Positions 1 to 5,221 of a stretch of 8,128 nucleotides of DNA are shown here, piece after piece. A model generated the notes under the pieces. That model worked only from the letters and a program-made list of their open reading frames with translations. It was not told the DNA's origin and ran no database searches. Numbering within the stretch: position 1 is the stretch's first letter; every line of letters begins with the position of its first letter. The DNA is from Bacteroidales bacterium (GTDB lineage Bacteria > Bacteroidota > Bacteroidia > Bacteroidales > Paludibacteraceae), in contig JAGHSG010000036.1 of the NCBI GenBank assembly GCA_018066005.1, forward strand, positions 1 to 8,128. Direction: 5' to 3'. Both the position numbers and the translations under genes were made by a program.

Positions 1-1016
1 ATTATAACCGCGCCGAAGACGATTTTCGCCGTGCCGGAGAATTGGCGCCGGATAAGTACCCGAAGTTTATCTTGGATGCCATCATTGCCCGCAAACCGAT
101 TGACGAGAAACTGATGCGTGAGCAGGCAGCCACCTATCAACCGCCTAAACGCGACAGACGCAAGGAATTCTCATCGCGGGTGGCCCAGAACCAAATTTCC
201 GATCCCAACGAAGAGAAATATACATCCGAGTCCCGTGGAAACGTTCAAAACAAATACACCGATGTTATCAACGAGCCGAATATAGCACTTACTTACTATG
301 TCCAAAATCAGACATTAAGAAGGACCAATTATTTCCATTATTCGGTACAGGAATATAACCGGCTTGGTCTATTGCCATCCCCACTCCGCTTTACGGCGCA
401 GGAGATACCGCTGACAGCCGATATGGTGAACAAACACTTTGACCAGATAGGTCGTCTGACCAAGCAAATTGACAACTTTGAGGGACGATTCACATTCTCT
501 CAATCGGACCAAAACACGCAAATGGGGGCAGCCCTCTACCTCGGTCGAGCCATTGAATTTGCATTGGTACAGGATTATGCCTCCGCCATGGATGACTGCA
601 CGAAAGCCATTTTATTGGATCCGTCTCTCATCTTCGCACACTTCTTGCGCGCCAACTGGCGATACAAGCAGATTGAATACCAAAAAGAAACAGGAGATAT
701 TGAGAATAGTGCCAAGTATGAAATGGACTTTGAGATTATGCTCAGGGATTACGATTATGTCATTTCCCGTATGCCGGACTTTGCCTTTGCTTACTACAAC
801 AAGGCCAACCTGCTCTGTCAACAGCGGGATTTCCAAAGTGCCATTGCCTACTACACCAAAGCCATTGCGATTGATTCGGACTTTGCGGAAGCATATTTCA
901 ATCGCGGTTTGACCCATATCTTCATTGAAGAAACAGAGCAAGGCATTGAAGACCTCAGTCACGCCGGCGAACTGGGAATTTATCAGGCGTATAACTTAAT
1001 CACAAGGTTTAAATAG
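1..1016 (+). CDS. TPR (tetratricopeptide repeat) protein, 3' portion, 5' end outside window
   Basis: The reading frame is open to the left edge (first whole codon at 3), so this is the C-terminal 337 residues of a longer protein. The TTG at 42 is an internal Leu, not a start. Residues 1-22 resemble the tail of a TPR helix pair (DDFRRAGELAPDKYPKF). A charged, poorly repetitive linker follows (about 23-165), including the stretch NKYTDVINEPNIALTYYV, which I recall from Bacteroidota TPR proteins of this type. Four TPR-like units end the protein at about 174-209, 210-262, 263-296 and 297-327. Good matches are AMDDCTKAILLDPS and AYYNKANLLCQQRDFQSAI; the second unit carries an insertion rich in Glu, Lys and Asp. 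TPR arrays are protein-binding scaffolds, and the partner is unknown. In Bacteroidota, long TPR proteins of this kind are usually exported, but the N-terminus that would show this is not visible. The next gene starts 36 bases downstream on the same strand, so the two are probably co-transcribed. The family call is firm; the role is not known. Confidence 0.88.
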   Translation, partial: YNRAEDDFRRAGELAPDKYPKFILDAIIARKPIDEKLMREQAATYQPPKRDRRKEFSSRVAQNQISDPNEEKYTSESRGNVQNKYTDVINEPNIALTYYVQNQTLRRTNYFHYSVQEYNRLGLLPSPLRFTAQEIPLTADMVNKHFDQIGRLTKQIDNFEGRFTFSQSDQNTQMGAALYLGRAIEFALVQDYASAMDDCTKAILLDPSLIFAHFLRANWRYKQIEYQKETGDIENSAKYEMDFEIMLRDYDYVISRMPDFAFAYYNKANLLCQQRDFQSAIAYYTKAIAIDSDFAEAYFNRGLTHIFIEETEQGIEDLSHAGELGIYQAYNLITRFK

Positions 1017-1052
1017 CAGACCCTTACCCCGACCCTTTCCTGGGTGTACAAT

Positions 1053-1958
1053 ATGAAAAAAGGATATCTTGTTATAGTATGTTTGTTATTCTTCCTTCCC
1101 TTTGAGGGAAGGCAAGGATGGGTCTCTGCGCAACTTATTTATGAGGTTTCCGGCAATAGTTCCAAGGCACCTTCGTATATCTTGGCTACCAATCGGATGG
1201 TAGATATTCAGTTTTTGGACACGATACCGAATATCTTTCAGTACTTCGGTCGCTGCAACAAAGTGATTACCGAATTTACCATGCAGGACTATGAGGCGAT
1301 TAGTGCCTTACGGCAGGCAGCCCTCCTACCCGACTCGGTCAAACTGACCAATTTCTTCTCCGAAACCGAATACCAAAATATAGACCAGGCTTTGCTGCTC
1401 ACCTTGGATATGGGCTTGGATAAACTCTGCCGTATGAAGCCGTCCTATTTGTGCGAGTTATACCGCACCGAACTATTCCGCAAATGGTTGGATTACAACG
1501 AAGAACGCTCAATGGAAGCCTTTTTTGAAGTCGTTGCCCAGCAGAAGAACATGCCTATTTATGGTTTGGATAAGATTGGCGAAACGATGTATATGCTCTT
1601 TGACCGCGAGCCTTTCCATCAGCAATGCAAAGACCTGAAACATGTCATTGACTATCCCGAGTTGGAGGTACGACAAGAGCGTATCCTTGCCGACATGTAT
1701 CGCAACGGCAAGTTGACGGATATAATTTATCAGGTAACCGGTCCGGACAACAGCACCTCTATCTCGTATTCGGATTATCAGGTCTATGCCCAACGCAATA
1801 TAGAATGGGTAAAACGCCTTGCCCCCTATCTGAAAGAAGGCAAAGCGTTTATCACACTCAATTGCATCTATTTAGGCGGAGAGAAAGGTCTTCTCGCCCA
1901 ACTGCGTGCCGCCGGTTACAAAGTTAAGCCGGCCAACAAAGGAGTAAGAGCCAAATAG
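1053..1958 (+). CDS. Secreted TraB/GumN-family protein with degenerate active-site motifs
   Basis: This is a 301-residue protein. I chose the ATG at 1053 over the in-frame GTG at 1044 because it starts directly with a signal peptide (MKKGYLVIVCLLFFLPF, then a polar stretch, with likely cleavage VSA/QL near residue 26). TraB/GumN features (PF01963 type) are visible: the opening YEVSGNSSKAPSYILATNR at 30-48, FLDTIPNIF near 55, a conserved Glu at 74 (VITEF), RNIEWVKRL near 248, and the closing strand-helix ITLNCIYLGGEKGLLAQL followed by GYKV at 267-291. Family members known to me have a GTHH-like motif at the first site and a GALH-like motif at the last. Here these read ATNR and NCIY, so the conserved Gly and His residues, proposed to bind metal in the related Tiki proteases, are gone. 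It is probably a periplasmic or surface protein without the family's presumed hydrolase activity. It follows the TPR gene by 36 bases, and its last 35 bases overlap the 3' end of convergent cdsA. The family call is good; the loss of activity is inferred. Confidence 0.82.
   Translation: MKKGYLVIVCLLFFLPFEGRQGWVSAQLIYEVSGNSSKAPSYILATNRMVDIQFLDTIPNIFQYFGRCNKVITEFTMQDYEAISALRQAALLPDSVKLTNFFSETEYQNIDQALLLTLDMGLDKLCRMKPSYLCELYRTELFRKWLDYNEERSMEAFFEVVAQQKNMPIYGLDKIGETMYMLFDREPFHQQCKDLKHVIDYPELEVRQERILADMYRNGKLTDIIYQVTGPDNSTSISYSDYQVYAQRNIEWVKRLAPYLKEGKAFITLNCIYLGGEKGLLAQLRAAGYKVKPANKGVRAK
1094..1112 (+). other. Perfect 8-bp hairpin inside the signal-peptide coding region
   Basis: CCTTCCCT (1094-1101), loop TTG, AGGGAAGG (1105-1112) form a perfect inverted repeat. 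It lies 41 bases after the ATG of the TraB/GumN-type gene and encodes part of FLPFEGRQG. No T-tract follows, so it is not a typical terminator. It could slow early translation or be a by-product of the codons used. Confidence 0.5.
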
Positions 1959-2787
1959 CAGGCGTAGCCAATAACAGGCTGTCAAAACGGTCCAAAGCGC
2001 CACCATGACCGGGCATGATGTTACCCGAATCTTTCACGCCAATCGTGCGTTTCATCAGACTCTCCATCAAATCCCCCAACGTACCGAAACCGCTGATAAG
2101 CACGGCAAAAAGCAAAGCAAACGTGCATGTCGGCAGCCAACCTGCTTTGTACAATATCCAACCGCCCAACAGGGCAAAGAAGACACCGCCAATCAGCCCT
2201 TCCCAACTCTTGTTGGGACTGACACGGGGGAACATCTTGTGATTACCGCCCTTGCGTTTACCCATCGTGCATCCCACTATATATGCTCCTGAATCGTTCA
2301 CCCAAATCAGGATAAAGAGCGACAGCAGCAGGAACGGACCTTTGGGCACGCTGTCAAAGCCGTTAAAGCCCGAATAGGCATAGATCTTGGTCATCAGCGC
2401 AAACGGCAAGGCTATCATCACCTGACTGACCAATATATTGCCCCAGTTACGGATGGGATTTTCGGCTTTAAGGAATAATTCCGTTATCAGCGTCAGCATC
2501 AACAATCCGCCATAAACGGTACGGGACAGCCATGTAGTCAACCCGCCGTTGCAGTAATAGGCAGCAAACAGCACCCCCGCCAATAGCATGGGCAAGACGG
2601 TTTGTAAGACGGTGCCTTTGGCCGGAGTGCCCTCTACATGAGTCATCAAATGCATAAACTCATGCACCGTCAGCATAGACAGGACCAGGAAAACGACTCC
2701 GAAATAATACGGATGCACCAAGATGGAGCTGATGACCAGCGCGGCATATACCGTGGCAGACAACGTACGTGTAACAAAATTATTCAT
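1924..2787 (-). CDS. cdsA: Phosphatidate cytidylyltransferase (CDP-diacylglycerol synthase)
   Basis: This 287-residue integral membrane enzyme converts phosphatidic acid and CTP to CDP-diacylglycerol and pyrophosphate, the branch point for phosphatidylethanolamine and acidic phospholipids. Length is normal for the family. The family signature is complete near the C-terminus (about 244-269): SLMKRTIGVKDSGN, then PGHGGALDRFDS, with the Lys-Asp and Asp-x-x-Asp residues associated with metal and substrate binding. The upstream conserved block is also present (VNDSGAYIVG then GKRKGG, FPRVSPNKSWEGLIGG, about 163-201). About eight hydrophobic segments are visible, for example near 10-24, 60-78, 117-136, 150-170, 197-215 and 268-284. 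I chose the ATG at 2787 because the only earlier candidate, a TTG at 2811, falls inside the -7 promoter box. The gene has its own promoter, diverges from the acyltransferase operon, and converges on the TraB/GumN-type gene with a 35-bp 3' overlap. In many Bacteroidales cdsA follows ftsH, as I recall; that is not the arrangement here. Confidence 0.96.
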   Translation of the reverse strand: MNNFVTRTLSATVYAALVISSILVHPYYFGVVFLVLSMLTVHEFMHLMTHVEGTPAKGTVLQTVLPMLLAGVLFAAYYCNGGLTTWLSRTVYGGLLMLTLITELFLKAENPIRNWGNILVSQVMIALPFALMTKIYAYSGFNGFDSVPKGPFLLLSLFILIWVNDSGAYIVGCTMGKRKGGNHKMFPRVSPNKSWEGLIGGVFFALLGGWILYKAGWLPTCTFALLFAVLISGFGTLGDLMESLMKRTIGVKDSGNIMPGHGGALDRFDSLLLATPAIWLLLLCWPA

Positions 2788-2807
2788 AATAAGTATCTTT
2801 TGTGGGC

Positions 2808-2840
2808 ACAAAGGTACACTTTTTTTTGCATATATGCAAA
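2808..2840 (-). promoter_or_regulatory. Bacteroides-type promoter for cdsA
   Basis: Read on the minus strand, TTTG (2840-2837) is followed after 20 bases by TACCTTTG (2816-2809), matching the Bacteroidota primary sigma factor consensus TTTG / TAnnTTTG. Transcription would start near 2803, giving a leader of roughly 16 bases before the ATG at 2787. The -33 TTTG is one arm of a perfect palindrome at 2825-2840. Confidence 0.8.
2825..2840. repeat. Perfect 16-bp palindrome overlapping the cdsA -33 element
   Basis: TTTGCATATATGCAAA equals its own reverse complement over all 16 bases. It covers the -33 TTTG of the cdsA promoter, a position where a dimeric DNA-binding protein would compete with RNA polymerase. 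The plus-strand arm also supplies a TTTG, but the matching -7 position (TATTTTG at 2849-2855) lacks one base of the consensus, so a second rightward promoter here is doubtful. An operator role is inferred only from shape and position. Confidence 0.55.
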
Positions 2841-2850
2841 TATTATTTTA

Positions 2851-2877
2851 TTTTGAATTAAGAATTTTGAATTAAGA
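2851..2877. repeat. Tandem direct repeat in the divergent intergenic region
   Basis: The 13-mer TTTTGAATTAAGA occurs at 2851-2863 and again at 2865-2877, a period of 14 bases. Similar AT-rich GAATTAAGA-type tracts are common between genes in Bacteroidales in my experience. The function is unknown. Confidence 0.7.
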
Positions 2878-2941
2878 GAGGTGCGGGAGACTAAAAAAAT
2901 ATCGGTACACAGATTAAAAATCTATTTCATAGCAAGAAAAG

Positions 2942-2973
2942 TTTGCTAATATCAGAAATATTTTATACCTTTG
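2942..2973 (+). promoter_or_regulatory. Bacteroides-type promoter for the acidic protein-acyltransferase-glycosyltransferase operon
   Basis: TTTG (2942-2945), a 20-base spacer, then TACCTTTG (2966-2973) match the Bacteroidota consensus. The expected start of transcription is near 2979, about 30 bases before the first ATG at 3010. Box and spacer are identical to those of the divergent cdsA promoter. The transcript may begin close to a short inverted repeat (GTCGC 2976-2980, GCGAC 2991-2995). Confidence 0.82.
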
Positions 2974-3009
2974 CAGTCGCAAAGGAAAATGCGACATATT
3001 TGATACATT

Positions 3010-3366
3010 ATGCAGAATAAATTGATGGAAACAAGTATTATGGACCCCGAAGAACAGGAGATGGTGAATTATATCCTAAACCTGATTCCGGAGGAAGATA
3101 AACAAGGCATCGGCCAAGACGAAGTGCTATTCGTGCTGGACGCTATGGACGATTTCTTGGAAGAAAAAGGTCTGCTGGAATACGACGAAAAAACCGACGA
3201 GGTAATCTATCTGGACGGCGACGTAGATGAGACAGAACAATTGCAATACGTCCTCAACGAAGCCCAAAAACAGCATATTGTGCTCACTTCCGTACAGATT
3301 CAACTCATCATGGACGGCGAGAAAGAATACGGTATTGAGCAGGGGTATTATGAAGATATTGATTAA
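3010..3366 (+). CDS. Small acidic protein of unknown function, first gene of the operon
   Basis: The gene encodes 118 residues that I cannot assign to a named family. It is strongly acidic: about 33 Asp/Glu against 6 Lys, with no Arg, Cys or Trp. Hydrophobic residues are spaced as in amphipathic helices (EMVNYILNLIP, EVLFVLDAMDDFLEE, QLQYVLNEAQKQHIVLTSVQIQLIMDG), suggesting a compact helical cytoplasmic protein. There is no signal peptide or membrane segment. The ATG at 3010 lies about 30 bases after the predicted transcription start; in-frame ATGs at 3025 and 3040 are alternatives and would remove only 5 or 10 residues. The coding status is supported by a well-placed promoter, full-length open frame, and a 17-base overlap with the next gene's ATG at 3350, which suggests translational coupling. 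Its position suggests a link with the acyltransferase or its regulation, but nothing in the sequence shows this. Confidence 0.8.
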   Translation: MQNKLMETSIMDPEEQEMVNYILNLIPEEDKQGIGQDEVLFVLDAMDDFLEEKGLLEYDEKTDEVIYLDGDVDETEQLQYVLNEAQKQHIVLTSVQIQLIMDGEKEYGIEQGYYEDID

Positions 3367-4222
3367 GATATTATCCCTACTCCCGATGTGCGTGCTATAC
3401 GCATTGGCAGACGGACTAATCTATCCGCTGATGTTTTATGTCGTGCGCTACCGGCGTAAGTTGTCGTACAAAAACATACGCGAATCCTTCCCTGAAAAAT
3501 CCGAAGACGAAATTCGCACCATTCAAAAGCGTTTTTATCATCATCTGAGTGATGTGATTGTGGAGATAGTCAAGTCCTATCGTGCTTCCAAAGAAGATAT
3601 GGAACGAAACATAACGTTCCTAAACTTAGACCTCTTACAGCAATTGGCACAGCAATTAGGCGGCGTCATTACCATGCTCGGTCACATAGGCAACTGGGAA
3701 TACACCGCTGATGTACAACGCAGATGGACAGACCCTTCTATTCAGCATTATAACGTATATCGTCGGCTGAAAAATACCTCATCAGATACTGCCATGACGC
3801 AGTTGAGAGAAAAGCGCAGCGGTAAAGGAAGTTGCATCGAGAAGAACAGTTTACTGCGGCACTTGATTCGCATCAAACAGTCCAAGCAAAAGTTTACATT
3901 AGGTCTTATCGCCGACCAAAAACCGTCGCCGGGAAATGACTATTATTGGACTGATTTCTTGAATCACGACACAGGCTTTTTGGGAGGAGGCGAAGTGCTG
4001 GCTCGCAAATTCGGACTCGGTGTCGTTTATGTGCATATCACATCGCCCAAACGGGGACAATACATTGCACGCGTGGATTTAATCACCGATAATCCCGCCC
4101 AAACAGACCCCTACTATATCACCGAACAATTTGCCCGCCGACTGGAGGCCAATATACGTGAACAGCCGGAGTTGTGGTTGTGGACACATAATCGTTGGAA
4201 ATGGAAAAGAGATGTAGTATAG
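3350..4222 (+). CDS. LpxL/HtrB-type acyltransferase (probable lipid A secondary acyltransferase)
   Basis: The 290-residue protein belongs to the lipid A biosynthesis (lyso)acyltransferase family, whose members transfer a fatty acyl chain to a lipid A precursor at the inner face of the cytoplasmic membrane. The catalytic H-x4-E motif is present as GHIGNWE (His112, Glu117). Other family blocks are ADQKPSPG with the following WTDFL (188-204), GFLGGGEVLARKFG (209-223) and the Trp-rich end ELWLWTHNRWKWKR (274-287). One N-terminal hydrophobic segment (about 3-32) would anchor it. I chose the ATG at 3350 because it begins directly with this segment; upstream in-frame sequence only shadows the previous gene. 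It overlaps the acidic protein gene by 17 bases and the glycosyltransferase gene by 22, so all three are probably one transcript. Family members can act on other glycerol- or glycolipids, so the lipid A substrate is inferred. Nothing essential is missing. Confidence 0.92.
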   Translation: MKILIKILSLLPMCVLYALADGLIYPLMFYVVRYRRKLSYKNIRESFPEKSEDEIRTIQKRFYHHLSDVIVEIVKSYRASKEDMERNITFLNLDLLQQLAQQLGGVITMLGHIGNWEYTADVQRRWTDPSIQHYNVYRRLKNTSSDTAMTQLREKRSGKGSCIEKNSLLRHLIRIKQSKQKFTLGLIADQKPSPGNDYYWTDFLNHDTGFLGGGEVLARKFGLGVVYVHITSPKRGQYIARVDLITDNPAQTDPYYITEQFARRLEANIREQPELWLWTHNRWKWKRDVV

Positions 4223-5208
4223 TCATATTGAATTGGAATGGCGCAGATATGTTGCGTCAGTACTTGCCATCCGTTATTCAACACACCCATATCCCGGACA
4301 CCGAGATTGTGGTGGCGGATAACGGCTCAACCGATGATAGCATAAGTGTCTTGCAATCTTCGTTTCCGGAAGTTCGTATCATTCAGTTGGACAAGAATTA
4401 CGGCTTTGCCGAGGGTTACAACCATGCCTTACAGGAAGTGGATGCCGAATACACCATACTGCTCAATTCAGATGTAGAAGTGACTGCCGGTTGGTTATTG
4501 CCCCTCATCAGTTATATGGACGCCCATCACGATGTAGCGGCATCTATGCCCAAAATTCGTTCGGCGTTGCGTCGTGACGAGTTTGAGCATGCCGGTGCCG
4601 CAGGAGGTATGATGGATAGTTTGGTTTATCCCTATTGCCGGGGGCGGATATTGAACTACATTGAAAAAGACCAAGGTCAATACGACACCGTCATTCCTGT
4701 TTTTTGGACCACGGGCGCGTGTATGTGCGTGCGCACGAGTATATATAAGGAGTTGGGCGGATTGGATAACGATTTCTTTGCACACATGGAGGAAATAGAC
4801 CTTTGTTGGAGAATGCAATGCCGTGGTTATCAACTTGTTTGTATTCCTCAATCGACTATTTATCATCTGGGCGGCGGGTCGCTGCATTACGAGTCACCAC
4901 GCAAGACCTATCTCAATTTCCGCAACTGCCTATTGATGCTTTATAAGAATCTGCCTCGTCGCCGACTGTTCGGGGTGTATGCTGCACGTTTTGTGCTGGA
5001 TTATTTGGCTGCCTTACACCTGTTATTGACTGGACATACTTCGAATGCTACCGCGGTGTTACAAGCCAGAACAGATTTTTGGCGCATGCGCAAGGGCTTC
5101 AAAGACAAACGCCACGAGAATCTAAAAAAAGCAACCGTCCCCTATCCGGAAACGATTGCTAAACGCAGTATCATCTTTGATTACTATTTCCGCGGTAAGC
5201 GGCAATAA
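4201..5208 (+). CDS. Family 2 glycosyltransferase, WbbL-like
   Basis: The 335-residue GT-A fold enzyme would transfer a sugar from a nucleotide donor to a lipid-linked or surface glycan acceptor. The N-terminal nucleotide-binding part is clear: SIVILNWNG (6-14), VVADNGSTDDS (37-47), DKNYGFAEGYNHAL (64-77) and the DxD-like LLNSDVEV (87-94). The acceptor/catalytic part includes FWTTGACMCVR (168-178), GGLDNDFFAHMEEIDLCWR (186-204, with the Glu-Glu-Asp expected of the catalytic base region) and YHLGGGSL (221-228). Similar proteins are often annotated as rhamnosyltransferases, but the donor cannot be read from sequence. The C-terminal helical part (about 255-280) is hydrophobic enough to touch the membrane. 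I used the ATG at 4201 rather than the TTG two codons earlier. It overlaps the acyltransferase gene by 22 bases, suggesting coupled expression and a shared role in lipopolysaccharide or another surface glycolipid. Its stop lies 13 bases from the end of the convergent GTPase gene. Confidence 0.92.
   Translation: MEKRCSIVILNWNGADMLRQYLPSVIQHTHIPDTEIVVADNGSTDDSISVLQSSFPEVRIIQLDKNYGFAEGYNHALQEVDAEYTILLNSDVEVTAGWLLPLISYMDAHHDVAASMPKIRSALRRDEFEHAGAAGGMMDSLVYPYCRGRILNYIEKDQGQYDTVIPVFWTTGACMCVRTSIYKELGGLDNDFFAHMEEIDLCWRMQCRGYQLVCIPQSTIYHLGGGSLHYESPRKTYLNFRNCLLMLYKNLPRRRLFGVYAARFVLDYLAALHLLLTGHTSNATAVLQARTDFWRMRKGFKDKRHENLKKATVPYPETIAKRSIIFDYYFRGKRQ
4715..4737. other. 23-base strictly alternating purine-pyrimidine run inside the glycosyltransferase gene
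   Basis: Every step from 4715 to 4737 alternates purine and pyrimidine, mostly GC, GT and AC steps. After two purines, a shorter alternating TA run follows (4739-4747). Such runs can adopt the left-handed Z form under negative supercoiling. It encodes the GACMCVR region of the glycosyltransferase, so the pattern may be incidental. Confidence 0.6.
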
Positions 5209-5221
5209 ATCAATCCGTTAC

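Noticed and set aside
612..962. 116-residue minus-strand open frame opposite the TPR repeats
   Set aside because: It is antisense to well-formed TPR repeats and has no recognisable family.
1032..1045. ACCC/GGGT inverted repeat between the TPR and TraB/GumN-type genes, considered as a terminator or attenuator
   Set aside because: The stem is only 4 bp with a 6-base loop and no T-run, so the two genes are better read as one transcript.
2809..2811. TTG as an upstream start for cdsA, adding eight residues
   Set aside because: It lies within the -7 promoter box TACCTTTG, so it would not be transcribed; the ATG at 2787 fits.
2911..2923. AGATT-AAA-AATCT inverted repeat upstream of the rightward promoter
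   Set aside because: It is short and AT-only apart from one G and one C, likely by chance in this AT-rich spacer.
3227..3349. Upstream extension of the acyltransferase frame by 41 residues
   Set aside because: This part runs entirely within the acidic protein gene in another frame and looks like low-quality shadow sequence. The ATG at 3350 begins exactly with the membrane anchor.
4495..4887. 130-residue minus-strand open frame with an RAHAHTRAR-like repetitive stretch
   Set aside because: It lies wholly antisense to a clear family 2 glycosyltransferase with intact motifs. Its repetitive residues come from the alternating purine-pyrimidine tract, and it has no promoter or family resemblance.
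5190..5202. Small inverted repeat CCGC/GCGG at the end of the glycosyltransferase gene, considered as a bidirectional terminator
   Set aside because: The stem is only 4 bp with a 5-base loop, lies inside the coding sequence and has no T-tract. A terminator between 5208 and 5222 is not supported.
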